Origin: Caballeronia calidae | GTDB lineage: Bacteria > Pseudomonadota > Gammaproteobacteria > Burkholderiales > Burkholderiaceae | Direction: 5' to 3' | NCBI RefSeq assembly: GCF_900044055.2 | Contig: NZ_FCOX02000010.1 | Location: forward strand, 119,196-183,195 | Length of the DNA: 64,000 bases | Part shown: positions 18,180 to 26,700 of the stretch, in pieces | Layout: the number at the start of each line of letters is the position of its first letter | Numbering within the stretch: position 1 is the first letter of the stretch | Position numbers and translations under genes: made by a program | The notes under the pieces: generated by a model | What the model was told of the DNA's origin: nothing | Seen by the model: the letters and a program-made list of their open reading frames with translations, nothing else | Databases searched by the model: none

Positions 18180-19439
18180 TTAGCGGCCGTCGTGAGCATC
18201 GCTGCCACTGGCGACGGCAGCGGAATTCTGTTCGCATACGTCGTCTGTCGTGCGTGAAGCGCGCAGGGGTACACGTGCATCACGCCATAGCACGCTGGAG
18301 CCGAAGCACGCTGCGCACCATTCGATCAGCAGCAATGCGTCGCGCACAGGAATGAGCGGAAGGTCGCGCCAGAACCTCCGCGCGGAACGCGCGCTGCGCC
18401 AGTGCAACAACAGGCGGGCGCTCAATCCGAACGAGGTGCTTAAATCGACCAGGGTGTCCGCCGTGGCTTGCGTGAAGTCTGTGCCGCTCGAATCAAAGCC
18501 GAAGCTGAGCAACGCGCTTGCCAATAGCCAGGGTGTTGTGATCGTTATGCACAGAGAGGCGAACCCTGGCCGATTGACCGAACGAATCGTGCGAAGCCAA
18601 CGCGTTTCGCGTCGCCAGAGCGCGGGCAGGCCGCGCTCGATGACATCCGTTGTCACGACCACGTCCGACAGCACTGTACGGAGACCCAGGAGACGCACGC
18701 GTTCGGCGAGCCAGTAATCGTCCGCGAGACAATCGCGCAGCGCCTCCAGGCCACCGCTCTTCAGTAACACGTCGCGCCTGACCGCGATCGTCGCGCCAAA
18801 GCCGAAGGCTTGCACACCGAGCGTTTTTGCCAGGTAGACCGACGGCGCAAACCACTTGTCAATGAAGAGCACGCCCATGCGCGCCCAGAACCCGCCGACA
18901 CGGCGTCCCCGATAAAGGCATGTGACCACGCCGACGTTTGCATCAGCGAGCGGCGCGGTTACCCGCATCAAATAGTCCGGCTCGACGGCGATGTCGCTAT
19001 CTGCAATCACGAACACATCGTGACGCGCGCGCGCTGCGAGATTGATCAGATTGCTAACCTTGCGATTGCGGCCGTGCGGCGTTGCATCGACCACGAGCTC
19101 GATAGCGAGCTGCGGATAAGCGCGCATCAGCTTTCGCACCTCACGCGCAGCGGGATCGGTTTCGCTCGCGACGCCGAACAGGAGCTGGTAGGACGGATGG
19201 GTCTGCGTGCAGAAAGTCGCGAGATTTTCATACAGACGCGGCTCCGCGCCGCAAAGCGGTTTGAGCACGCTTACCGATCCATGCACGCGCTCTTGGGTGT
19301 CGACGTCGTTGCGGCGCGATCTGATGGTTGACGTGCGCCACCCCGGATGAACGAGTGCAACGAGCGTCGCGTACAACGACGCCGCACTGCACAGCGCGAT
19401 GAGTACCCAAACCGATATCGGAACCGAATGCGAGATCAT
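18180..19439 (-). CDS. hpnI: HpnI, hopanoid glycosyltransferase
   Basis: Membrane-bound family 2 glycosyltransferase of 419 residues, ceramide-glucosyltransferase type. An N-terminal membrane helix comes first; the catalytic series follows in order: FVIADSDIAVEPDY, then LADDYWLAERV, then the acceptor motif RRETRW; C-terminal hydrophobic helices complete it. HpnI adds N-acetylglucosamine from UDP-GlcNAc to bacteriohopanetetrol. GGAGG eight bases before the ATG at 19439. It is the first gene of the operon, so the promoter should lie in the long gene-free stretch upstream. The hpnF cyclase and hpnH/hpnG genes are not in the window. Confidence 0.9.
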   Translation of the reverse strand: MISHSVPISVWVLIALCSAASLYATLVALVHPGWRTSTIRSRRNDVDTQERVHGSVSVLKPLCGAEPRLYENLATFCTQTHPSYQLLFGVASETDPAAREVRKLMRAYPQLAIELVVDATPHGRNRKVSNLINLAARARHDVFVIADSDIAVEPDYLMRVTAPLADANVGVVTCLYRGRRVGGFWARMGVLFIDKWFAPSVYLAKTLGVQAFGFGATIAVRRDVLLKSGGLEALRDCLADDYWLAERVRLLGLRTVLSDVVVTTDVIERGLPALWRRETRWLRTIRSVNRPGFASLCITITTPWLLASALLSFGFDSSGTDFTQATADTLVDLSTSFGLSARLLLHWRSARSARRFWRDLPLIPVRDALLLIEWCAACFGSSVLWRDARVPLRASRTTDDVCEQNSAAVASGSDAHDGR

Positions 19440-19980
19440 GCGAGCGCCTCCGACCCTTCTGCCGACGTCAACCTTGCCGCATTTTCCATGACCATCGGTG
19501 TTGGGCTTTCCATGGGAGAACTCCTCAACGGATCATGTTGTCCCGGATAGGCAGATCAACGGAAGGCTGGCGTCGGTTCGCTCAGGAAATGCTTAAGTCG
19601 TTTTTCTCACCCGGTCCGATCGCCACAACTTGCGCAATAGGACGAATGGAGCGGTTTTCCGCTCTCGGCCGCTGGCCAGCTTTTCACTGCTCGATGTTGC
19701 AGACTGGGCGATCAGGCACGAGACAGCGAGGCGGCTAAACAGGATACGCTGCATCCTCGCGGTCGGGTGTCGTCTCTTGAACAATAATCTCGGTCCGTAC
19801 TGAACGCGATGGCGCAAACGACTTTCCCGGCTCGATAGCAAGCGAACGGGCACTCGCTTCGATTGCAGCATTTCACTGGTTACAGGTGGCTTCAAGATCG
19901 AGATGACCAGCCAGTGAAAATTCAATGGATATGGGCGTTATACTACATTTCGACGTGAACATTACCGCCTCGCCGCACCG

Positions 19981-20029
19981 GCAGACCTTATTTTGCGTTC
20001 TGCGGTAAGTGAACTAAGCTAAGGTCTGC
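19981..20029. repeat. perfect 10-bp inverted repeat with 29-bp spacer
   Basis: GCAGACCTTA at 19981-19990 and TAAGGTCTGC at 20020-20029 match exactly in reverse complement. Arm quality is too good for a casual match, and the position in a divergent promoter region suggests a regulator site or looped operator. Confidence 0.55.
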
Positions 20030-20211
20030 GCCGTTTATGGGGCAGAGGCAATTCAAGCGATTTCCCCTTACCCGTGATCGGATGCGCACGAGCATGCCAA
20101 CAGCTTTGGCACGCGCGTTCGCCGTTCTGCCTGGAAGTGATAAGACACCCGCGGCAAGTTGTGATTCCATAGATAAATAGCTTCTGCAGCATCTATACAA
20201 CCGGCAGGAAA

Positions 20212-20218
20212 GGGGAGG
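20212..20218 (+). promoter_or_regulatory. ribosome-binding site that selects a TTG start
   Basis: GGGGAGG ends four bases before TTG at 20223 and 19 bases before the first in-frame ATG at 20238. The spacing favours initiation at TTG. Confidence 0.7.
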
Positions 20219-20222
20219 TGCC

Positions 20223-21434
20223 TTGCTTAAGCCATTGATGCACAAGATGCATGGCAGTCCGCTCCTTGCGTTGACCAACACGCGGCTTTCCTCAGCCGAG
20301 TTACTGGCGAATGCGCAAGCGAAAACGGGACTTCACGATTTCGGCTCCGAGCCGTTCGAAGACGCATTGAACGAGTTACTGTGGGCGCTCCATGAAGAAG
20401 CAGACCTGAGCCTCTTCGGTCGCGTGTCGACGCACTGGGACAACCTGCGCCTTCTCACGAATCTGTTGGTCCTGCGTGATCACGAACTCGCTGATCCGGC
20501 TATTCTCCAGCGGCCTGTCAGCCAGCCGATCTTTGTGCTCGGCATGCCCCGCAGCGGCTCATCGTTCCTGCACTCGCTGCTCGCCGAGGACGACGCGAGC
20601 TTTACGCCACGTTGTTGGCAGGCCATCTATCCGTATCCGGATCATCCGGCATCCGGGCGCCGTGCGGGCCCGCGGAAGGTGCAGCGTCAGATCAACTTCT
20701 TTCACCGGCTTGCGCCGGACCTGCATAACGTGCATCCGTTCGATGCGCTGTCGCCGCAGGAATGCACGGAATTCACCGCGCACGTATTCCGCAGTCTGCG
20801 GTTCGAGACGATCTATAACGTGCCCTCATACAAACGATGGCTGCAGCAGGCCGGCCATGTTCAAGGGTACCGGACGCACCGGCGCTTTCTTCAGCATCTG
20901 CAAGGGCCGCGCACGCCGCGTTGGGTGCTCAAAAGCCCGGACCACGTGTTTGCGATGGATGCGCTGCGTGAGGTCTACCCGGACGCGCGTTTGATTTTCA
21001 CGCATCGTGACCCGGTGAAGGTGCTTCCATCGGTGGCGAGCCTGACGGAAGTGCTGCGCCGCCCGTTTTCGAGGCGCACCGACAAGGACGCAATCGGACT
21101 TCAGGTCAGTTCCGACTGGGCGAACGGCGCACAGCAAATGATCGCAGGCGCTGCACGAGGCGACTGGGCGGACAGCCGCGTTTTCCATGTCCATTACAAG
21201 GCACTAACCGCAGCTCCGCTCGAGACGATTCGGCGGATCTACGACCACTTTGGTCTTGAGATCACTGCGGGTTTTCAAAAGCGACTGCAGGATCAGATCT
21301 CCCGCAAGCCGACCGGGGGGTACGGAAAGAATGTCTATCGGCTTGCGGAGTTCGGGTTGCGACCGGACGAATTGCGCGAACGTTATCGCGACTATATGAC
21401 GTACTTCGACATCGACGAGGAGGTCGTCGTTTGA
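20223..21434 (+). CDS. PAPS-dependent sulfotransferase family protein
   Basis: Soluble or peripheral sulfotransferase of 403 residues (Sulfotransfer_3 type). The 5'-phosphosulfate loop is PIFVLGMPRSGSSFLHSLL at about residues 100-118. The 3'-phosphate-binding segment is IFTHRDPVKVLPSVASL near residue 260. An N-terminal 95-residue helical extension and the PTGGYGKNVY tail are usual for this branch. It would move sulfate from PAPS to a hydroxyl on an unknown acceptor. It uses a TTG start. The facing cysC gene makes PAPS, so the two likely form a sulfation module. The acceptor could be a lipid, including the hopanoids made next door, but this is untested. Confidence 0.82.
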   Translation: MLKPLMHKMHGSPLLALTNTRLSSAELLANAQAKTGLHDFGSEPFEDALNELLWALHEEADLSLFGRVSTHWDNLRLLTNLLVLRDHELADPAILQRPVSQPIFVLGMPRSGSSFLHSLLAEDDASFTPRCWQAIYPYPDHPASGRRAGPRKVQRQINFFHRLAPDLHNVHPFDALSPQECTEFTAHVFRSLRFETIYNVPSYKRWLQQAGHVQGYRTHRRFLQHLQGPRTPRWVLKSPDHVFAMDALREVYPDARLIFTHRDPVKVLPSVASLTEVLRRPFSRRTDKDAIGLQVSSDWANGAQQMIAGAARGDWADSRVFHVHYKALTAAPLETIRRIYDHFGLEITAGFQKRLQDQISRKPTGGYGKNVYRLAEFGLRPDELRERYRDYMTYFDIDEEVVV

Positions 21435-21566
21435 TACCCGGTCTTTGCACCCTGTCCGAGAAGGATCTTGATCGAGAAGCTGCAATACGCACGCAATGCG
21501 TTTGCCTGTTCTACGGATAGACCGTAAGTGCGGTTCGCACGATCATCCATCGGATGCGGCGCGCTT

Positions 21567-22151
21567 TCACTCCCCTGCCAGACCATTCAGGAATTCGACT
21601 ATCCGAGCAGTGCAGCTATCGACACAGGATCGTGACGTATCGATGGTCAGCTCGGGACACGAAGGCTTTTCGTATGGGCTGTCAAAGCCGGTCAATTGCC
21701 TGATTTCGCCTCGAAGTGCGCGCCGGTACAGTCCTTTTGGATCGCGAGTCATGCACACGTCCAACGGTGTGTCGATAAAGATTTCGACAAACGGCAGCGG
21801 CTCCGTCAACTGGCGGACGAGCCTTCGGTCGGCCTCGAAAGGCGATATCGCCGAGACGATGCATACTGCGCGCTGACGTGCGAGAAGCACAGCGATCTCG
21901 CCGATCCTGCGGATGTTCTCGTGTCGGTCAGCGTCCGAGAATCCCAGATCTGAATTCACGCCGCGCCGCAGATCGTCGCCGTCCAGCATGCAGACAAAAT
22001 CGCACGATGGCTCAATGGCGCGGCGAAGCGCCATGGCAATAGTCGACTTGCCGGCCCCCGACATTCCTGTTAGCCAGACGACGATGCCCGCGCGAATGCG
22101 CGGTGACAACATTACGTTGCCAGGCGATGCTGCGGGGTTCATGTAGGCCAC
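21567..22151 (-). CDS. cysC: adenylylsulfate (APS) kinase
   Basis: P-loop kinase of 194 residues that phosphorylates APS to PAPS. The Walker A motif is WLTGMSGAGKST; then LDGDDLRRGVNSDLGFSDADR, and the lid/substrate region KGLYRRALRGEI with TGFDSPYEKP, all standard for CysC. The GTG at 22151 has GGAG eight bases upstream, whereas the ATG at 22142 lies too far from it, so GTG is chosen. No cysD/cysN adjoins; APS must come from elsewhere. Convergent with the sulfotransferase gene and 132 bp from it, which argues for supply of PAPS to that enzyme rather than assimilation. Confidence 0.92.
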   Translation of the reverse strand: MAYMNPAASPGNVMLSPRIRAGIVVWLTGMSGAGKSTIAMALRRAIEPSCDFVCMLDGDDLRRGVNSDLGFSDADRHENIRRIGEIAVLLARQRAVCIVSAISPFEADRRLVRQLTEPLPFVEIFIDTPLDVCMTRDPKGLYRRALRGEIRQLTGFDSPYEKPSCPELTIDTSRSCVDSCTARIVEFLNGLAGE

Positions 22152-22719
22152 TAGTTTGACTCCATGTAAGACGGCTCTTGTTCTTCAGTGAGTTTCTTCA
22201 CTCCGTCAAGTCTTCGCCGGACCAGGGGGATACAGTTGGTCCGACGAAATAACACGCGTGATGCCGTCTACCGTTGAAGTCTCATTGGCGATGATAGAGC
22301 AAAATAATCCCTGACCCAACTTTCCGTTGAGAGGTGAAGCCGGCACTGGCCGTCTATCCGTGGGCCGACGTCAGGACAAACGGTGATAGCCGAGTTATCC
22401 CCAGGGTTAGCCACAGAAACTGTGGACAAGAAACGTTGAGCGAAGTGGAAGTGAAGAATTGGGCGTTCGACGAGTTTGAATTCGTAAAGTAACGCGAGGG
22501 CTCGGAGGCTAAAGGAAGATAGCTCGGCCGTTCATTTCAAACCGACAGACACGAAGCTGCGTGCGCGGTCGCGTTGAATCAGCAAGGCGACCTTTGCCAG
22601 CGCGCGGAGCTGCGCGCAAAGGTTGATATACCGATAGCTGTCGTTCCTCTCGTCGGACTGATTTTGCGTCGAAGAGGGCACTACAGTCTGACGTGCGATG
22701 GGACAGGGTTGCTGCGCGT
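22152..22719. other. gene-free stretch with origin-like dyad
   Basis: No persuasive coding frame; antisense-type short frames only. It contains the upstream region of cysC and, at 22395-22429, two near-DnaA-box nonamers around a hairpin (listed separately). Confidence 0.45.
22395..22429. repeat. near-DnaA boxes flanking a CCACAG/CTGTGG hairpin
   Basis: TTATCCCCA (22395-22403) and, on the other strand, the complement of TGTGGACAA (22421-22429) each match the DnaA box TTATCCACA at eight of nine positions. CCACAG AAA CTGTGG (22411-22425) forms a six-base-pair hairpin. Two boxes only and no AT-rich unwinding element or rep gene, so an active origin is unlikely. Confidence 0.4.
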
Positions 22720-22947
22720 TTACGAAGCGAGTTGGAAGGGCGGCAGCGGCATATCATCGCCGTCGATGAAAGCGGTCGCACAACGGACGGCGAAAGCAAG
22801 TGCACCGTCCTTGTTCGCGAACAAGCCTAGCTTGCCCAGGGACGTTGCGTGGCCGTCCTCCTCGAAGATGGAGGCCGTCGCCATGAAGGTGCTTCCGACA
22901 GGAGTGGCAGCCGGTTGAAAGGCTGCGCCACGGTGATAGATGATCAT
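22720..22947 (-). CDS. small hypothetical protein (DUF6566-like)
   Basis: Protein of 75 residues, soluble, acidic at the C-terminus. The pattern is an N-terminal YHRG segment, a beta strand FMATASIFEEDG, then LGKLGLFANKDGALAFAVRCATAFIDG, which resembles the short Burkholderia proteins with a strand-strand-helix fold. The next gene on this strand (23069-23338) has the same architecture and may be a paralogue. No strong ribosome-binding site. Function unknown. Confidence 0.55.
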   Translation of the reverse strand: MIIYHRGAAFQPAATPVGSTFMATASIFEEDGHATSLGKLGLFANKDGALAFAVRCATAFIDGDDMPLPPFQLAS

Positions 22948-23068
22948 GGGTTGGCTCGTTGCGAGTAATCAGGACACACGAGACGTATGGAGGCCGAGGT
23001 GCCCGTCGACGCGGCTCATCAAGCAGTCATCGGGGCGCCGAAGAGCGCTCCAGGCGGGTGGGATGCGG

Positions 23069-23338
23069 TTACGCGGCCAGTCGAAGGTCGGACGACGAAG
23101 TCGACGAACGCAGCCATTCGGACGTCGGTGCTTGACGTGAGTCGATAGCGGCCATGCCATATGCAAACGCATAGCTGACCGCGCAAAGTGCGCTCGGGAA
23201 GTTGCCGAACATGCTGCTGCGTTCCGGGCCGGCGCTCGGCGTACCCACGATAAGCATCGCGGCGTACATGTCATGGACCGACAGGGCAGTTGCAGTGAGG
23301 GTGTGTCCTTTGTAGGTGATGTCGTGCACTTGGGTCAT
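23069..23338 (-). CDS. small hypothetical protein, probable paralogue of its neighbour
   Basis: Protein of 89 residues beginning MTQVHDITYKGHTLTATA. It shares with the 75-residue protein downstream the opening Y-x-G strand, a middle strand (DMYAAMLIVGT) and a closing helix ending in Ala-Ile-Asp (FGNFPSALCAVSYAFAYGMAAID). Similarity is judged by eye. The gap between the two genes is 121 bases on the same strand. Function unknown. Confidence 0.5.
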   Translation of the reverse strand: MTQVHDITYKGHTLTATALSVHDMYAAMLIVGTPSAGPERSSMFGNFPSALCAVSYAFAYGMAAIDSRQAPTSEWLRSSTSSSDLRLAA

Positions 23339-23925
23339 CGGTTTGTCTCAGGTTCTTTATCGGCGGGCGGCGCTCTGTGGCGCGCCTTCGGAAGCTCGTA
23401 GATGCGCAGACGAGTTCAAGTAAGCCGTCATCGATGCGGCCGACTGCCCGGTAAGAGCGATGAAGTCGTGGCGGAGGATTTGCCGGTTTGCCTTGGCGAG
23501 GGCAGCGGGCCGGGCGCCCACTTACCGAACGTGCTAATCGCCTTGCGCAAAAACTGGACATCTGAGGTAAGACTAACCGTTCAAAAGAGTCATTTTCAGC
23601 ACTTGTTATGTTTTATTACTTTTATTGGGTGATCCCTTAAATCGGATCATTAGACGGTGTCTTGGACACGCTCGCGCCGCGTCAGGTGCGCCTTTGCACG
23701 GCCTACGATTTTTGCCGCTATAAGCGTGCGACCGTCCTGCGGCGCATTGAGCCGCGCATGCAGGTCGCTGCTTGCCGATAAGCTGATGTCGTGACAGTCA
23801 ACGCTCACACTTCTCGTGTGGCAAAAATGTCAAAGCCAGGCGGTCGTATTTTTGAAATGTATTTTCGAAGGCCATCATAGGGCAACAAGCTTTGAATCAG
23901 GTTTGAAGCCAAATGGAGGCATGTC
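23339..23925. other. gene-free, partly AT-rich stretch
   Basis: No supported gene. The segment 23580-23650 is clearly AT-rich for this window (TGTTATGTTTTATTACTTTT region) and carries a small dyad TGATCC/GGATCA. The last 300 bases lead into the DUF1488-like gene. Confidence 0.4.
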
Positions 23926-24258
23926 ATGGGCAGCGCGCTGGTTTGGGCAGCCATCCCTCACAACGGTGATGGGGTCGTGTTCCAGGTTCGCGTGATTCGT
24001 GGACTTCAACGTTTTCATATCTCACGCCGGGCGCTCGAGGAGGCTTTCGACTTGGCGCCTCATGCATCGGATGCAGGACAACTCGAACTCTTTTATCAGC
24101 ACAAGACTCACATCCTGAGCCGGGCCATGCGGAAGCGTCCGATTGCGCGCGCTGACACCGCTGCACTTCAGACTGCCGATTTCACCAGCGTCCTGGAAGC
24201 GGGGCGTGGCGTAACGCCGTACCTGTCGAAAGCGCTAGTGTCTCCGGCGTCAAACTGA
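23926..24258 (+). CDS. DUF1488-like small protein
   Basis: Protein of 110 residues. A beta-rich N-terminus (VVFQVRVIRGLQRFHISRRALEEAF) followed by a helix carrying a basic stretch (QLELFYQHKTHILSRAMRKR) resembles DUF1488 proteins, where a strand pair precedes an ISREALED-type helix. GGAGG lies six bases before the ATG at 23926. The 30-residue C-terminal tail is longer than usual for the family. It stands alone, with no operon partner. Function unknown. Confidence 0.55.
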   Translation: MGSALVWAAIPHNGDGVVFQVRVIRGLQRFHISRRALEEAFDLAPHASDAGQLELFYQHKTHILSRAMRKRPIARADTAALQTADFTSVLEAGRGVTPYLSKALVSPASN

Positions 24259-24749
24259 AGGGCCGTTGAATTCTTCGAAGACACTTTCGGGCGGGTTTTC
24301 GTGAATGAGTGCAGTTGGCCGATTCCGTTTGAAAGAACGGCGCTATAGGGAGTGAATCGGCAGCTCGGTGTCTCTCAAGGGGTGGGTCTTCGCCGTGCTT
24401 TGGCTCTTCGGTGCTAGCCGCTTCGCCATCCGCCGTAGATTCTGCCCGCTGCGACCAAGAGGAATGAATTCGTCGTGCGCGCCGCTGGGTCCGCGCAATC
24501 GCAATCGTGCAGCCCGATAGGCTCTTCTTTCACCAACCAGCCAAGCCTCGCTCCGGTTCCATATGCAATAACACCCATCGGAACTTGGATATGAGCGAGA
24601 AGCGCTGATCGACGCGATTCACGATCCTCTTCGTGGACTCCACGCCGGCATCGAAAAGCGCGTGCGCGGCGGAGGGCAAAAAGCCCTTGGCACACCACTG
24701 TCGAGCGTCGATTGCGTCGAACGTCCAGGTACTACGAACGTGGGCCGGT

Positions 24750-25051
24750 GTTCACAATAAGCACTTTTACGATTTCACAGGTGCGACGCGTTCGACGTCC
24801 GAGGGGCAGAAGTGGAAGAAGTTCGTTCATCCCGATGACCTGTCGGTCGTGGAGCGAGCGTGGTCGCATACGAGCTCGCGCGACGGCTCCGGGCTTTGCC
24901 CGGCAGCAAGGGGGCTGTGCTTGTCGCGCATACGGGATACGGCCAGGAAGAGGACAAGGCAAAGTCCGAGGCGGCCGGGTTCGCTCACCACCTGGTCAAG
25001 CCGGTGGGCATTCTTGATCTACAGAACGTGCTCCAACAGGCAGCTCATTAG
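24750..25051 (+). pseudogene. remnant of a PAS/receiver hybrid sensor histidine kinase
   Basis: Two domain fragments in different frames are joined. At 24750-24872 one frame reads like the second half of a PAS domain (FYDFTGATRSTSEGQKWKKF, then VHPDD and a short helix). At about 24863-25051 the next frame reads like the C-terminal half of a response-regulator receiver: YELARRLRALPGSKGAVLVA, then HTGYGQEEDKAKSEAAGF and HHLVKPV, ending in a stop. The histidine-kinase core and the first half of the receiver, including the phospho-accepting Asp, are missing. An internal deletion at or near 24862-24872 explains this. It is surely non-functional. Confidence 0.7.
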
Positions 25052-25504
25052 ACGCGATCAGGATGCGCCCGCACGAACGAGAGCATCGGATCGCGGCTCA
25101 GTGTCCGGGCGTTGCACCGCGTGGAGACCACGGGTCAGCCTGGCGTTAGTGTCAGTGAGCGACGCTTGTGATATCTACTACTGACGCGCGCCGCACCACG
25201 CAGAACTGTCTCGCCGCCAACCCGGCATGAGCGCCAGACGAAGCTAACGCTGCCGACGATCGTCGCGACCGCCGTGGCGTTGTTCTGCCTGCTTCGTCGC
25301 CGCAGGCACATCGAGGCAGAAGCAAACGAGGAAGGCAGTGGCGAAAACGATGAGCCCGAGTCTGCAAATCAACATGAGGCGAGCTTCGGTGAAACGATCG
25401 ACCCCTTTAGCGGGACGGAGCGCATCGATTCGATTCATTCGATTAGTTAGAAAATCGAAACGCCTGCCAAGAAAATATCGTTGCACGGACCGGAGCGAGA
25501 ATCC
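25052..25504. other. gene-free stretch upstream of the porin gene
   Basis: No supported gene. It includes the 3' flank of the kinase remnant and the promoter region of the MipA/OmpV-type gene; its last 60 bases are AT-rich (GATTAGTTAGAAAATCG). Confidence 0.4.
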
Positions 25505-26308
25505 GTGAAAGTCTTCAAAGTGATCACCGGAGCGTGTACCTCGTTTGTCTTGAGCAGTGCGTGCGCGAGTCCAGTCGATTTGTCGAATGCATTGCCGAAT
25601 TTCTTTGGCGTGGGGATCGGCTCGACCACCGAGTATGCGGGTGGGAAGGACCGCATCGTAGGCGTGCTTCCGGGCATGCGCTACGTGACGAGCGGCGGCC
25701 ATCTGTTCGAGTGGTACGGAACCTATGCGCAATACAACTTCGGGAGCCTGACCGGGTTCCAGTGGGGGCCGGCGTTGGCGCTGCGTCTGGGACGACGGAA
25801 TGTCGACGACCCTGTCGTGTCGCAGGTCCACGATGTCTCCAACACGCTGGAAGGAGGCGGGTTCGCCGGCTACGAGTACAGCCACGCCGGCGACGTGCCG
25901 TACCGCCTGCGAGGAGAGGTGACCGTCGTCACAAATGCCGGAGCCGTCTATACGGGCGCACGCGTCTCGGTCAATACGAGCGCGTGGTTTCCGCTGCATA
26001 CGCGGGTGTTCATCGGAGGGGGAGCCGGGGCGACCTGGGTGAGCGGCGGCTTCAACGAGACCTACTACGGCGTGACGACCGAGGACGCTCAGAACAGCGG
26101 ACTACCGGTCTTCAATCCCGGAGGCGGCCTCAATCAGCTTACCGGCTGGATCGCCGGGATTTACCAGCTCAGCCCGAAATGGTACGCGGGCGCGATGATC
26201 TACTATCAGCGCCTGATGGGCGACTCGGCAGCAAGCCCTATCGTGACGCAGCGCGGCACGCGCAATCAACTGACATACGGCGCCGGCATTGCCTATGCCT
26301 TCCAATGA
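25505..26308 (+). CDS. MipA/OmpV-family outer-membrane protein
   Basis: Outer-membrane beta-barrel of about 267 residues. The N-terminal VKVFKVITGACTSFVLSSACA is a Sec signal peptide with a probable cut after ACA. The mature part has alternating strands, frequent aromatic girdles (HLFEWYGTYAQYNF, WYAGAMIYYQRLMGD) and ends in an aromatic residue-containing strand (LTYGAGIAYAFQ), as barrel proteins do. The MipA signature pattern GVGIGSTTEYAGGKDRI opens the mature chain. The GTG at 25505 follows GGAG by nine bases; the frame opening TTG at 25481 does not. It may shape the murein or admit small solutes; substrate unknown. Confidence 0.75.
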   Translation: MKVFKVITGACTSFVLSSACASPVDLSNALPNFFGVGIGSTTEYAGGKDRIVGVLPGMRYVTSGGHLFEWYGTYAQYNFGSLTGFQWGPALALRLGRRNVDDPVVSQVHDVSNTLEGGGFAGYEYSHAGDVPYRLRGEVTVVTNAGAVYTGARVSVNTSAWFPLHTRVFIGGGAGATWVSGGFNETYYGVTTEDAQNSGLPVFNPGGGLNQLTGWIAGIYQLSPKWYAGAMIYYQRLMGDSAASPIVTQRGTRNQLTYGAGIAYAFQ

Positions 26309-26700
26309 TCTGCGCCGAACCCGGTCCTTGATCGTAGCGAGCGATCCACAATCCCATGGAGCCGCGCTTCGGCAGTCGCTCGCCGTTCATGGCGTGGTTC
26401 GCCAACTACGGGTCGGCGGGCCCGATCGCGTATCCGGTCGAAAGCGAGTGACCGGTTCGGGCAATGAGCGATATCTTGCGACGCGAACGCACGGCCCGGC
26501 TTCCTTGAAATCGCTCGAGCGTTCACATACTGTGAGCAGAGCGGCGCGTGTTTTTCGTGCGCAATGACCGCTCAGGATCGAAAGAGCGTTGAAGTCCGAT
26601 GCTGTTCAGAAACGAGACGGCCCGGTAACGGCGCTTGACTTAGGGCGTGCCGCCGGGCTCCAGAAAATGCGCGGTATGGCCCGTGTTGGTGGTGCTAGAT
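26309..26700. other. gene-free stretch with one 31-codon frame
   Basis: Nothing firm. A short open frame at 26356-26451 would encode 31 residues with PFMAWFANYGSAGPIAYP; it has good codon use but no recognisable family and could be the end of a decayed gene. Confidence 0.35.

Larger units (their letters stand above)
19440..20222. other. gene-free stretch, hpnI / sulfotransferase promoter region
   Basis: About 780 bases with only short, unconserved-looking frames. It is the divergent upstream region for hpnI (left) and the sulfotransferase gene (right) and is less GC-rich than its flanks, especially 19910-20210. It holds a long dyad at 19981-20029 and the ribosome-binding site of the TTG-started sulfotransferase gene. 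Confidence 0.5.

Noticed and set aside
22395..22429. Active replication origin
   Set aside because: Only two imperfect DnaA boxes, no AT-rich unwinding region, no rep, parA or parB gene nearby.
22509..22805. 98-residue minus-strand frame
   Set aside because: Basic, Ser/Arg-rich noise overlapping a better small gene; no ribosome-binding site.
24414..24698. 94-residue minus-strand frame upstream of the kinase remnant
   Set aside because: No motif, odd composition, and it overlaps DNA that reads better as the approach to the PAS fragment.
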